The notes beneath the pieces are model-generated. The model did not search any database. It was not told the origin of the DNA and worked only from the letters and a program-made list of their open reading frames with translations. A stretch of 49,969 nt of DNA from Rhodoferax sp. (GTDB taxonomy: Bacteria; Pseudomonadota; Gammaproteobacteria; Burkholderiales; Burkholderiaceae_C): assembly GCA_026224975.1 (NCBI GenBank), contig JAMFRW010000032.1, positions 1 through 49,969 of the forward strand, written 5' to 3'. Position numbers and translations under genes: made by a program. The number at the start of each line of letters is the position of its first letter. Within the stretch, counting starts at the first letter, position 1. Positions 42,068 to 49,969 of the stretch are shown here, one piece after another.

Positions 42068-42372
42068 ACCTGCACCTTCAGCGACGAATACCAGGCCGCC
42101 AGGTTGTCGATGTCGTCATCGCTGAGCGGCTTGGCCATCAGGGTCATGACCTCGTGCTGGCGCGAGCCACCACGGTAGGCCTTCAGCTGCGCCGTGAGGT
42201 AGATGGCCGACTGGCCGGCCAGGTTGGGCGCGTCGGGCAAGGTGGCCAGCCCCAACGGTCCGTGGCAGACCGCGCAGGCAGCGGCCTTCAGGCGGCCGGC
42301 CGCCACCTCGCCCGCGAAGGCAGAGGTGGCCAGACAAGCGCCCGCCAGGATCAAGGCGGTGCGCACTGGCAT
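42052..42372 (-). CDS. Small periplasmic c-type cytochrome
   Basis: A 106-residue single-haem cytochrome c with a signal peptide (MPVRTALILAGACLATSAFA, cut near residue 20). The haem site is CAVCH at about residues 33-37 and the axial methionine is probably in EVMTLMAKPLSDDDIDNLAAWYS, the usual C-terminal pattern. Its ATG shares a base with the stop codon of the dehydrogenase gene (TGATG), so the two are coupled. It would carry electrons from the PQQ enzyme to the respiratory chain in the periplasm. Confidence 0.9.
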   Translation of the reverse strand: MPVRTALILAGACLATSAFAGEVAAGRLKAAACAVCHGPLGLATLPDAPNLAGQSAIYLTAQLKAYRGGSRQHEVMTLMAKPLSDDDIDNLAAWYSSLKVQVQAPP

Positions 42373-43649
42373 CACGGTGCCGTGTAGGTGATGCGGTAGA
42401 TCGCGCCGGCGTAGTCGTCCGAGACGAACAGCGAACCGTCCTTGGCGACCGCCACGTCGACCGGGCGGCCGCGGTAGGTGCCGGTTGCGTCGTCCAGCCA
42501 GCCTTCGGCGAAGACCTCGTTCTTGTCGGCGGTGCCGTCGGCCTTCAGAGAGGTGAACAGCAACTGCGCGCCGACCGGCTTGGTGCGGTTCCACGAGCCA
42601 TGCTGCGCCGAGAAGAAGCCGCCCTGGTACTTGGCCGGGAACTGCTTGCCGGTGTAGAAGGCCATGCCCAGATCGGCCGCATGTGCCGTCGTCATCACCT
42701 CGGGGTTGACGGTGTTGGCGGGCAGCGGGTCCTTGTCGTAGCCGTTCTCGGTGATGCGGGTCTTGCTCACGATGTACGGGTAGCCGAAGAACTGGCCGGC
42801 CTTGGTGGCGTGGTTGATCTCACCCAGCGGGATCTCGTCGCCCATGCCGTCGGTCTGGTTGTCGGTGAACCAGAGCGTCTTGTCCTTGGGGTTGAAGTCC
42901 ATGCCGACCGAATTGCGCACGCCGGTCGCGTAGACCTCGCGGCCGGTGCCGTCCTGGTTCATGCGGACGATGCCGCCGATGCCCCACTTGGTGTAGAGCG
43001 CGAGCTTCTCGCGCGGCTGCACGTTGAAGGGCTGGCCGAGCGTGATGTAGAGCTTGTTGTCGGGGCCGATGCGGCAGATTCGGCCGCTGTGGTTGAAGGA
43101 CTCTTCGTCCGGCGGGATCAGCTGGCCCTGCGGAACGACCTCGCCCACCGCCACATCAGCGCCTTCGTAGAAGAACTCGGCGGCCGGGAAGGTCAGAACG
43201 CGGTTGCTTTCGACGACGATCAGAAAGCCGTCTTTCGTCCAGCACACCGCATTCGGGTTCTTGAACTTGAGCGAGGGCGCGAATTCCTTGACCTCGGTCG
43301 CGGTGTCGCCGCTGTTGCGGTTGGTGACGGCCCAGACGTTGGTCTTGCGGGTGCCGACGAACATCATGTTGGTCGACGGCGCGACCGCGATCGAACGCGC
43401 ATCGGGCACGACGGCGTAGAGATCGATCCTGAAGCCGGGCGGCAGCTTGACGCGCTTGAGGTTCTCACGCAGTTGATCGGCGTTCTTGCCGGTTTGCGCG
43501 ATGGTCGGGATCGTCGGGTCGGTGCCCGAGACCTTCATCTGCTTGAGCTTCTCGATGTTCTGCTGCTGGGCCTGCGCGGGCAGCGCCCAGACCATCGCCA
43601 TGGCGGTAGCTGCGACGGCAGCGAGCGAGCCGATTTTTGTGTTGAGCAT
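42372..43649 (-). CDS. PQQ-dependent sugar/sorbosone-type dehydrogenase (soluble propeller)
   Basis: A 425-residue periplasmic protein with signal peptide (LAAVAATAMAMVWALPAQAQ, cut near residue 27) and the glucose/sorbosone dehydrogenase beta-propeller: LPPGFRIDLYAVVPDARSIAVAPS, HSGRICRIGPDNKLYITLG, YATGVRNSVGMDFNPKDKTLWFTDNQTDGMGDE and AQHGSWNRTKPVG carry the His, Gln and Arg residues around PQQ. It oxidises a sugar or aldehyde and hands electrons to the coupled cytochrome c gene. A -24/-12 type promoter at 43711-43726 lies 60 bases upstream, and a divergent sigma-54 activator gene is next. Substrate is unknown; no pqq biosynthesis genes are in the window. Confidence 0.88.
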   Translation of the reverse strand: MLNTKIGSLAAVAATAMAMVWALPAQAQQQNIEKLKQMKVSGTDPTIPTIAQTGKNADQLRENLKRVKLPPGFRIDLYAVVPDARSIAVAPSTNMMFVGTRKTNVWAVTNRNSGDTATEVKEFAPSLKFKNPNAVCWTKDGFLIVVESNRVLTFPAAEFFYEGADVAVGEVVPQGQLIPPDEESFNHSGRICRIGPDNKLYITLGQPFNVQPREKLALYTKWGIGGIVRMNQDGTGREVYATGVRNSVGMDFNPKDKTLWFTDNQTDGMGDEIPLGEINHATKAGQFFGYPYIVSKTRITENGYDKDPLPANTVNPEVMTTAHAADLGMAFYTGKQFPAKYQGGFFSAQHGSWNRTKPVGAQLLFTSLKADGTADKNEVFAEGWLDDATGTYRGRPVDVAVAKDGSLFVSDDYAGAIYRITYTAP

Positions 43650-43710
43650 GTTGTGTCCTCGTTTTGTGGGTTTCTGGCCAGCCGTTGCCCGCGGTTGGCA
43701 CTTTCACTTC

Positions 43711-43726
43711 CGCAATGGGCGTACCA
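43711..43726 (-). promoter_or_regulatory. Sigma-54 (-24/-12) promoter of the dehydrogenase-cytochrome operon
   Basis: Read on the minus strand the sequence is TGGTACG-CCCA-TTGCG, one base off the TGGCACG part and matching TTGC of the sigma-54 consensus, with the required GG-N10-GC spacing (GG at 43725-43724, GC at 43713-43712). Transcription would start near 43700, about 50 bases before the dehydrogenase ATG. The neighbouring divergent gene encodes a sigma-54 activator with GAFTGA. Confidence 0.65.
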
Positions 43727-43793
43727 CTCGGGGCTTGCCCTAGGGTGAAACGACCAGTGCCTATGAGCCCGGGAGCGGCTACCGTCGCCCCTC

Positions 43794-43846
43794 TGTCCAG
43801 TTGCGGTGCGCCTGCACGTGCACTTGTCCAGAATCTGTGCAGTTGC
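43794..43846. promoter_or_regulatory. Candidate upstream activator sites
   Basis: TGTCCAG occurs at 43794-43800 and again at 43826-43832, 32 bases apart (three helical turns), and CAGTTGC at 43798-43804 and 43840-43846. Between them lies a 10-bp palindrome TGCACGTGCA (43813-43822). The cluster is about 80-130 bases upstream of the -24/-12 promoter, the usual distance for enhancer-like sites of sigma-54 activators. The assignment is inference from position and repetition. Confidence 0.35.
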
Positions 43847-43867
43847 TGTATCACCTGGAAACCTCCG

Positions 43868-45886
43868 ATGACACCCACCGACGCGCGCTCACTGGCGCAT
43901 GCGCGGGCCGTTCGGGCCCGTGGCGCGGCCATGCCACCGGGAGGCATGCCGCCCGACGAGATCCTCGACAGCTGGGTGCGCTGCGGCCGCGCGAACCTCG
44001 ACTTCACCGCCCCGCCGCCGCCCTTCGTCATCGAGGCGAGTGAGTTGGCCACGCGCCGGCAGCGCGTCGACCCCTTGCGGCGCCTGGCATTGGCGGAAAT
44101 CGAAACGCTGCTGCACCAGATCGCCGGCTCGAATTTCCTGCTGGCCTTCGCGGACCACGAAGGCGTGATCCTCGATCTTTATGCCGACAACCGCTTCCAG
44201 ATGAACGGCTCGGATGCAGCGATCGTCGCCGGCAGTTGCTGGTCGGAGGCGCTCTGCGGCACCAACGGCCTCGGCACGGCGCTCGCCACCGGCCGGTCTG
44301 TCGCGGTCAACGGGCTGGAGCACTACTTCTTCAAGCACGGCGACATTTCGTGCGCTGCCTCGCCGATCCGCGACGCGCAGGGCCAGGTGGTGGGTGTGCT
44401 GGACGCGTCTTCCTACGTCACTTCCCGCCAGCAGCACACCCAGGCGCTGGTGAAGATGGCGGCCACGCATGTGGAAAACCTGCTGCTCACGCAGCAGATG
44501 CGTGGCCACCTGGTGATCGCGGTGCATCCACGTTCGGAGTTTCTGGCGACGCTGAGCTCCGGGCTGGTTGCCTTCGACGATGAAGGCCGTGTGAGTGCCG
44601 TCAACGCCCAGGCGCGAGCTGTGCTCAGCGGCCTGGTGCTGGGCCGCGGCACGCCGTTCGAGGCCATCTTCGACGAAAGCTTCGAGCGCTTCGTGGCGCG
44701 CGTGGCCGTCGATGCCGAAGTGCGGCTGCGCGATGCGCTCGGCAGCACCCTCGTCGTGCGATGTGTGCACGCGCCGCGGGTTCTGGGGGCGCATGAGCCC
44801 GCCGGGCCGTCCCAAGGGCGAATACCGGAGTCCGAAGCACGAAGGTACTCCAGTGAGCCCGCGGCACGTTCGGCAGGCGCGTCTGCATCGTCGGAACATC
44901 CTTCCGTTCGCCGTGCCCTGCGCCCTGCCGTGCGTCCCGTTCTGCCTCCTGCTCCACCGTCGTCTCGCATGGTCGCCGACGATCCCGCGGTCCAGCAAAC
45001 CCTGCGCATGGCCGAGGCCGCCGTCAGGCTGAAGGTGCCGCTGCTGATCCTCGGAGAAACCGGCACCGGCAAGGAGCTGCTGGCGCGACACGCGCACATG
45101 CTCAGAGAGCGCCGCGGCGCGTTCGTGGCCGTCAACTGCGGCGGGCTGCCGGCCGAGTTGTTCGAGGCCGAACTCTTCGGCTATGCCGCCGGCGCCTTCA
45201 CCGGCGCGCGGCGCGACGGCAGCCGCGGCCTGATCGAGAGCGCAGAAGGCGGCACCTTGCTGCTCGACGAAATCGGCGAGTTGCCGCTGCCGCTGCAGAC
45301 GGCGCTGCTGCGCTTTCTCGACGACCATCAGGTTCGCCCGGTGGGCGGAACCGCCTCGCGCAGCGTCGACGTTCAACTGCTGGCCGCCACCCACGTCGAC
45401 CTGGAAGCCGAGGTCGCCGCGAGGCGCTTCCGCGCCGACCTGTTCCACCGCCTCGACATCGTCCGCCTCAGCCTGCCGCCGCTGCGCGAACGCAGCGATT
45501 TCGCCGCCGTGGCGCGCAGCGTGCTGGCGGAGATCGACCCCTCGGCGCGCATCGCCGATGCGGCGCTCGCGCTGCTGGCGCGGCAGCCCTGGCGCGGCAA
45601 CATGCGCGAGTTGCGAGCCGTGCTGACGCGGGCGCTGCTGCTGCACACCAGCGGGCGGCTGGCCGCCCCCGACTTCGAGCACCTGCTGCTGCCGTCACCC
45701 GTCGGCCGAGCTTCATCGGCCTTGCAGCAGAGCGCGATGCAACGCGTGCTGGCGGAGTTCGAGCGTACCGGGCGAAGCGTCAGCCAGACGTCGCGCAACC
45801 TCGAGGTCTCGCGGACCACGGTGTACCGTTATCTGCGCGAAAGTGCAGCCCCGCGCCTCCAGAAAACCAGGCTCAGAGAGGCTTGA
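43868..45886 (+). CDS. Sigma-54-dependent transcriptional activator, AcoR-like (GAF-AAA+-Fis)
   Basis: A 672-residue enhancer-binding protein. An N-terminal sensor including a GAF-type domain (about 75-300; GSNFLLAFADHEGVILDLYA, GTNGLGTALATGRSVAVNGLEHY) is typical for AcoR-like activators of dehydrogenase operons. The AAA+ domain has Walker A GETGTGKE (about 395), the sigma-54 contact GAFTGA (about 441) and Walker B TLLLDEIGE. A Fis-type helix-turn-helix closes the protein (SVSQTSRNLEVSRTTVYRYL). ATG 43868 is preferred over the longer frame to 43664 because it begins the conserved part; the ribosome binding site is weak. It is divergent from the PQQ-dehydrogenase operon, its probable target. 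Confidence 0.92.
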   Translation: MTPTDARSLAHARAVRARGAAMPPGGMPPDEILDSWVRCGRANLDFTAPPPPFVIEASELATRRQRVDPLRRLALAEIETLLHQIAGSNFLLAFADHEGVILDLYADNRFQMNGSDAAIVAGSCWSEALCGTNGLGTALATGRSVAVNGLEHYFFKHGDISCAASPIRDAQGQVVGVLDASSYVTSRQQHTQALVKMAATHVENLLLTQQMRGHLVIAVHPRSEFLATLSSGLVAFDDEGRVSAVNAQARAVLSGLVLGRGTPFEAIFDESFERFVARVAVDAEVRLRDALGSTLVVRCVHAPRVLGAHEPAGPSQGRIPESEARRYSSEPAARSAGASASSEHPSVRRALRPAVRPVLPPAPPSSRMVADDPAVQQTLRMAEAAVRLKVPLLILGETGTGKELLARHAHMLRERRGAFVAVNCGGLPAELFEAELFGYAAGAFTGARRDGSRGLIESAEGGTLLLDEIGELPLPLQTALLRFLDDHQVRPVGGTASRSVDVQLLAATHVDLEAEVAARRFRADLFHRLDIVRLSLPPLRERSDFAAVARSVLAEIDPSARIADAALALLARQPWRGNMRELRAVLTRALLLHTSGRLAAPDFEHLLLPSPVGRASSALQQSAMQRVLAEFERTGRSVSQTSRNLEVSRTTVYRYLRESAAPRLQKTRLREA

Positions 45887-46832
45887 TCGCCACCGGCGCC
45901 ACATGGTCCAGATCGGGTCGGCGCCAGGGGTCGACGTGGGTCATGAGGTTGAGCACGCGGTGGCGCTGCAGCACGCGCTGGCGGGCGGCCACGGCGATGT
46001 CGTGCCCGGCCTCGACGCTGATGGCGGCATCGACCTCGAGGTGAGCATCGACCACGATCATGTCGCCCATCTTGCGGGTGCGAACGTCGTGCACGTTGCG
46101 CACGCCGGGTGTCTCGGCGAGGGTCAGGCGGATGGCGGCCACTTCCTGCTCGTCGACCGAGCGGTCCACCAGATCGTGCAGGGCGTTCCAGCCGAAGGTC
46201 CAGCCCATCTTCGAGACCATGAAGCCGACGATGAGCGCGGCGATCGGGTCGAGGATGGGGTAGCCCGCCAGGTTGCCGGCGATGCCCAGGCCGACCACGA
46301 GCGACGAGGCCGCGTCCGACCGCGCATGCCACGCATTGGCGACCAGCATGCTCGACTTGACGCGCTTGGCGATGGCCAGCATGTAGCGGAACAGCATCTC
46401 CTTGGCGACCAGCGCAGCGCCCGCCACCCACAGCGCGACCACATGAACCTGCGCCACCGTCTCGGGCGATTCGAGCTTGCGGAAGGCCGACCACAGCATG
46501 CCCAAGCCGACGGCCAGCAGCAGCGCGCCCAGCACCATGGAAGCCGCCGTCTCGAAGCGCTGGTGGCCGTAAGGATGGTCTGCGTCCGCATCCTTGCGGG
46601 CGTGGTGGCCGGCGAAGAGCACGACGAAGTCGGCGACCAGATCGGACAGCGAATGGATGCCGTCGGCCACGAGCCCCTGTGACTTGGAGAGGATGCCCAC
46701 CGTCACCTGCGTGATGCTCAGGCAGATGTTGACGGCCACGCTCACCCAGGTGCTGCGCGCGCCTGCGGTCGCGCGCTCGGCGGGTGTGTGCAACGTGTCT
46801 TCGGGGTCGTCGGAGAGGTCTTGCAAGCTCAT
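45873..46832 (-). CDS. Cation diffusion facilitator (CDF) metal exporter
   Basis: A 319-residue membrane protein of the CDF family with six helices and a cytosolic C-terminal domain. Metal-site motifs are GLVADGIHSLSDLVADFVVLFA (the HxxxD site in helix 2), HPYGHQRFE, and AWHARSDAASSLVV in helix 5; the C-terminal part has VHDVRTRKMGDMIVVDAHLEVD. Such exporters move Zn, Co, Fe or similar divalent ions out of the cytoplasm in exchange for protons. ATG 46832 directly follows GGAG, an unusually short spacing, and the upstream lytic transglycosylase ends five bases earlier, so translation may be coupled. The 3' end overlaps the convergent activator gene by 14 bases. Confidence 0.9.
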   Translation of the reverse strand: MSLQDLSDDPEDTLHTPAERATAGARSTWVSVAVNICLSITQVTVGILSKSQGLVADGIHSLSDLVADFVVLFAGHHARKDADADHPYGHQRFETAASMVLGALLLAVGLGMLWSAFRKLESPETVAQVHVVALWVAGAALVAKEMLFRYMLAIAKRVKSSMLVANAWHARSDAASSLVVGLGIAGNLAGYPILDPIAALIVGFMVSKMGWTFGWNALHDLVDRSVDEQEVAAIRLTLAETPGVRNVHDVRTRKMGDMIVVDAHLEVDAAISVEAGHDIAVAARQRVLQRHRVLNLMTHVDPWRRPDLDHVAPVAIKPL

Positions 46833-46837
46833 CTCCG

Positions 46838-48169
46838 TTACTTGACTGGCAAGCGATCGAGCAGATCTGGCGTGGGGTAGCCATCTGCCGGCAGCCCCGC
46901 GCTGCGCTGATAGCGGCGAATGCCCTCGCGCGTGGCCGGGCCCATCAGGCCATCGGGCGTGCCGCTGGCGAATCCGCGCTGGTTCAAGGCGGTTTGCAGC
47001 GCGAGCAACTGGCTGCGCGTGAGAGCAGCCATGTCGCGCGGCCAGGCGGCCTGCACGCCGGGGCCGCCGCTCAGGCGTTGCGCCAGCAGGCCGACGGCCA
47101 GGGCGTAGCTGGTCGAGTTGTTGTAGCGCAGGATCGCGCGAAAGTTCGGCCCGACCAGAAAGGCCGGCCCGCGCACGCCGGCCGGCAGCAGGATCGCGCC
47201 CTCGGCGATCGCCGGCAATGGCGCACCGTCGATGCTCTGCACCCCCTCGGCGGACCACTGGGCGCTGGATTGCCGCAGCTCGGCATCGGCCCTGCCGGCA
47301 TCGAAGCCCGACGGCAAGCGCACCTCCACGCCCCAGGGCTGATCGGCCTGCCATCCCGAGCGCGCCAGGAAGTTGGCCGTCGAGGCCAGCACATCGGCCA
47401 TGCTGCCCCAGATGTCGCGCCGGCCGTCACCATCGGCATCGACCGCGTAGGCCAGAAAGTTCGACGGCAAGAACTGCGTCTGGCCCATGGCGCCGGCCCA
47501 GGAGCCGATCATGTCGGCGCGGGCGATGTCGCCGTTCTGCAGGATCTTGAGCGCGGCCAGCAACTGCCCGCGCGCCCAGTCTTCGCGCCGGCCTTCGAAG
47601 GCCAGGGTGGCGAGCGCGTCGATGGTCGGGATGTTGCCGTAGTTGCTGCCGTAGTTGCTCTCCATGCCCCAGATGGCGACGACGACGACGGACGGCACGC
47701 CGTAGCGCGCGGCAGCGGCATCTGCTTCGCGGCGGACTTGCAGCAGCTTGTCCTGCCCGGTCGTCACCCGCGTGGCCGAGACGGCGCTGTCGAGATAGTC
47801 CCAGACGGTGCGGGTGAACTCGGGCTGCGCGCGGTCGAGTTCGACGACACGCGGCAGGTAGTGCACATCGTCGAAGGCGCCGTGCAGGGTGGCATCACCG
47901 ATGCCAGCCGATGCCGCGGATTTGCGGAAGGCGGCGACCCAGCGGGTGAAGCCTTGCTGGAGCGCGGCTTCGTCGGTGGGGATTTCGGCCGGTGAGGTCT
48001 CGGAGCCGGTGTTGGCGGTCGAGGGCTTGGTCGAGGGCGTCGGCGAAGAAGGCGCCGTGAGCGGTGCGGAGGCGCAGCCCACCAGCGCGACCGCCACCAG
48101 CGCCATCGAAGCCAGCCACCCGTAGCGCGAAGGTGGCGGTGACGGCCGAGGAGAAATCAGTTCATGCAT
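46838..48169 (-). CDS. Lytic murein transglycosylase (MltB-like lipoprotein) with peptidoglycan-binding domain
   Basis: A 443-residue lipoprotein. The signal ends in the lipobox LVGC (Cys32), then a Ser/Thr/Pro linker (about 33-65). The MltB catalytic domain (about 68-360) carries the acid Glu170 in WGMESNYG and the family features GSWAGAMGQTQFLPSNFLAYAVDADGDGRRDIW. A PG_binding_1 domain closes the protein (QLLALQTALNQRGFASGTPDGLMGPATREGIRRYQ). It cleaves the MurNAc-GlcNAc bond of peptidoglycan, probably from the outer membrane. The CDF gene follows within five bases. Confidence 0.92.
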   Translation of the reverse strand: MHELISPRPSPPPSRYGWLASMALVAVALVGCASAPLTAPSSPTPSTKPSTANTGSETSPAEIPTDEAALQQGFTRWVAAFRKSAASAGIGDATLHGAFDDVHYLPRVVELDRAQPEFTRTVWDYLDSAVSATRVTTGQDKLLQVRREADAAAARYGVPSVVVVAIWGMESNYGSNYGNIPTIDALATLAFEGRREDWARGQLLAALKILQNGDIARADMIGSWAGAMGQTQFLPSNFLAYAVDADGDGRRDIWGSMADVLASTANFLARSGWQADQPWGVEVRLPSGFDAGRADAELRQSSAQWSAEGVQSIDGAPLPAIAEGAILLPAGVRGPAFLVGPNFRAILRYNNSTSYALAVGLLAQRLSGGPGVQAAWPRDMAALTRSQLLALQTALNQRGFASGTPDGLMGPATREGIRRYQRSAGLPADGYPTPDLLDRLPVK

Positions 48170-48250
48170 GCCCTTGATTTTGGCCGCTGGCGCGCCCCCC
48201 TGCTCGCCGCCGCCGAACGGCTATGCGCCGAAGCCCGTCCTCCTCGACGC

Positions 48251-49573
48251 CTACTCCTTGAAGTAAAGCCTCTTCGGCAGCCCCCAGGCAATCAAGACGA
48301 ACGCCAGCACACAGCCCGCGGCCACCGCATACAGGCCCAAGGTCGCGCTGCCGGTCGTGTCCTTCACCTTGCCGACCATGTAGGGCACGATGATGCCGCC
48401 CAACTGGCCCAGCGAGTTGATCAGCGCGATGCCGGCCGCGGCCGCCATGCCGCTCAGGAAGCGCGGTGGCAGCACCCAGAAGAGGCCGATCGCCGAGATG
48501 ATGCCGGTCGCGCCGATGGTGAGGCCGACCACCAGCACCAGCGTGTTCTGCGGGAAGAGCCCGCACACGCCATAGCCCACGGCGCCGGCGAGCGCCGTCA
48601 GCGCCAGGTGCCAGCGGCGTTCGCCGGTGCGGTCGGAGTTGCGGCCCAGCAGCACCATGGTGATGCCGGCCACCGCATACGGCAGCGCCGAGATCAGGCC
48701 GATGATGAAGGTGTCTTGCGTGCCGGCCGTGCGGATCAATTGCGGCATCCAGAACACCAGGCCGTAGATGCCACCGGCCAGGCACAGGTAGATCAGCGAG
48801 AGCACATAGGTCGCCGGCTCGCGCAGTGCGGCGGCGAAGTTGTGCACGTCGTGGGCCTTCTTCTCGGTGCGGATCAGGCGGCTCCAGTGCGCCTTCTCGT
48901 CGGCGCTGAGCCACTTGGCATCCTCGATGCGGTTGTCGAGCACGGCAATCACCACAAAGCCGAGCACGATGGAAGGAATGCCTTCGATCAGAAACAGCCA
49001 CTGCCAGCCGGCCAGGCCATGCAGCCCATCGGCGAACTTCATGATGCCGCCCGAGATCGGCCCGCCGATGATCCCGCAGAGCGCGATCGAGGCCATGAAG
49101 AAGGTGTTGATGCGCCCGCGCCGCTCGGCCGGAAACCACTGGGTGAAGAAGTAGAGCGCGCCCGGCACGAACCCGGCTTCGAGCGCGCCGATGATGAAGC
49201 GCACGATGTAGAACGAGGTTTCGTTTTGCACGAACATCGTGCAGGCCGAGGCGATGCCCCAGGTGATCATGATGCGCGCGATCCAGAGCTTGGCGCCCAC
49301 GCGGTGCAGGATCATGTTGCTCGGCACTTCGAAGATGAAGTAGCCGATGAAGAAGATGCTGGCGCCCAGGCCGTAGACCGCATCGCTCAGGCTCAGCTGG
49401 CTCTGCATCTGCAGCTTGGCGAAGCTGATGTTGACGCGGTCGAGGTAGGCGCAAACGAAGCAGATCACCAGCAGCGGCACGAAGCGCCAGAACACCTTGC
49501 CGTAGATCAGCTCGGTGTCGGGCGCGTGCGCGGCGTGCGGCAGCCCGGGGGCGGTGGCAGCGTGTGAGGTCAT
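48251..49573 (-). CDS. MFS transporter, anion:cation symporter (ACS) type
   Basis: A 440-residue permease with 12 predicted membrane helices. The pattern FVCAYLDRVNISFAKLQMQ near the start and WFPAERRGRIN in the middle are typical of the ACS family, which takes up organic anions such as tartrate, phthalate or hydroxy acids with protons or sodium. A central loop (DNRIEDAKWLSADEKAHW) lies between the two halves. ATG 49573 is preceded by AAGAGA. It lies 34 bases after an SDR oxidoreductase on the same strand, so the pair may import and oxidise the same organic acid or alcohol; the ligand is unknown. Confidence 0.92.
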   Translation of the reverse strand: MTSHAATAPGLPHAAHAPDTELIYGKVFWRFVPLLVICFVCAYLDRVNISFAKLQMQSQLSLSDAVYGLGASIFFIGYFIFEVPSNMILHRVGAKLWIARIMITWGIASACTMFVQNETSFYIVRFIIGALEAGFVPGALYFFTQWFPAERRGRINTFFMASIALCGIIGGPISGGIMKFADGLHGLAGWQWLFLIEGIPSIVLGFVVIAVLDNRIEDAKWLSADEKAHWSRLIRTEKKAHDVHNFAAALREPATYVLSLIYLCLAGGIYGLVFWMPQLIRTAGTQDTFIIGLISALPYAVAGITMVLLGRNSDRTGERRWHLALTALAGAVGYGVCGLFPQNTLVLVVGLTIGATGIISAIGLFWVLPPRFLSGMAAAAGIALINSLGQLGGIIVPYMVGKVKDTTGSATLGLYAVAAGCVLAFVLIAWGLPKRLYFKE

Positions 49574-49607
49574 CGGGGTGTCTCTTTGGAAGTTCTGGAA
49601 GCGATGA

Positions 49608-49969
49608 TCAATACGTCGCGCGGCCGCCCGACAGGTCGAACACCGCGCCGGTCGTGAACGAGTTTTCGGCCGAGCACAGCCAGGCCACCATCGCGGCGAT
49701 CTCGCCCACCTCGACGAAGCGCGCGCGCGGGATCTTCGAGAGCATGTAGTCGATGTGCTGCTGTGACATCTGCTCGAAGATCTTCGTCTTGGCCGCTGCC
49801 GGCGTGATGGCGTTGACGGCCACGTTCTGGCCCGCGGTCTCCTTGCCCAGGCTCTTGGTCAGCGCGATCACGCCGGCCTTCGAGGCACTGTAGGCCGAGG
49901 CGTTCGGGATGCCTTCCTTGCCTGCGATGGAGGCCACGTTGACGATGCGTCCGTAGTTGCGCGCCACCA
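49608..49969 (-). CDS. SDR family oxidoreductase (C-terminal part)
   Basis: The frame is open to the window edge and covers the last 120 residues of a classical short-chain dehydrogenase. GRIVNVASIAGKEGIPNASAYSASKAGVI carries the catalytic Ser and the YxxxK pair (Tyr and Lys in AYSASK); the C-terminus (EVGEIAAMVAWLCSAENSFTTGAVFDLSGG) is typical of 3-ketoacyl-ACP-reductase-like members. The NAD(P)-binding Rossmann start is outside the window. It precedes the MFS transporter gene on the same strand. Confidence 0.9.
   Translation of the reverse strand, partial: VARNYGRIVNVASIAGKEGIPNASAYSASKAGVIALTKSLGKETAGQNVAVNAITPAAAKTKIFEQMSQQHIDYMLSKIPRARFVEVGEIAAMVAWLCSAENSFTTGAVFDLSGGRATY

Noticed and set aside
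1-49969. tRNA, rRNA, insertion sequences, prophage, toxin-antitoxin or defence genes
   Set aside because: No cloverleaf, transposase, integrase, phage structural or defence-type protein was recognised on either strand.

Overview
The window is about 50 kb of high-GC, densely coding DNA. Short overlaps, coupled genes, a sigma-54 regulator, PEP-CTERM and PqqC/DTW-type genes, a DUF3422 gene and an Ssu-type sulfur locus together look like a Burkholderiales betaproteobacterium (Rhizobacter/Piscinibacter/Methylibium-like). This placement is inferred from style and gene content, not from a search. I saw no rRNA, tRNA, CRISPR array, insertion sequence or prophage.

Layout. 1-1183: the end of a nucleoside/simple-sugar ABC importer (two permeases), then a decayed fragment. 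1751-7044: a DUF3422 membrane protein, a DapA-like aldolase, a secreted metallo-beta-lactamase-fold hydrolase divergent from a LysR regulator, and an unknown protein coupled to the regulator. 7141-10767: a fused double CaiB/BaiF CoA-transferase and a Tat-exported SMP-30-like protein. 10725-14300: a 1191-residue repeat-built surface protein with a PEP-CTERM signal. 14418-15982: a DTW-type tRNA modification enzyme and a haem-oxygenase-fold enzyme.

16067-21938 is a signalling block on the minus strand: a receiver protein, a receiver-Hpt protein, a Cache-HAMP-PAS-GGDEF diguanylate cyclase and a membrane hybrid histidine kinase. 22003-33453 is an organosulfur scavenging island. Its minus strand holds a DszC/SfnB-like flavin oxidase, three SsuA-like binding proteins, one permease, one ATPase, a MetQ-like binding protein, a nitroreductase and an O-acetylhomoserine sulfhydrylase. 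Two tandem SsuD-like monooxygenases diverge from it. The likely flow is uptake of sulfonates or sulfones, FMN-dependent release of sulfite, then assimilation. A class V aminotransferase and a 36-codon receiver-domain remnant follow.

34786-41046 is a second, tightly packed signalling operon: PAS-PAS-GGDEF(degenerate)-EAL-receiver-PAS protein, a 70-residue unknown protein, an HDOD protein, a soluble histidine kinase and a receiver-HD-GYP protein. One kinase may control two cyclic-di-GMP phosphodiesterases of different fold. I consider this the best candidate for a little-described system in the window.

41255-49969: a spermidine-synthase-like protein (TTG start), a PQQ-type sugar/sorbosone dehydrogenase with its cytochrome c, driven by what looks like a -24/-12 promoter and flanked by a divergent sigma-54 activator, a CDF metal exporter, an MltB-type lytic transglycosylase, an MFS transporter and the end of an SDR oxidoreductase.
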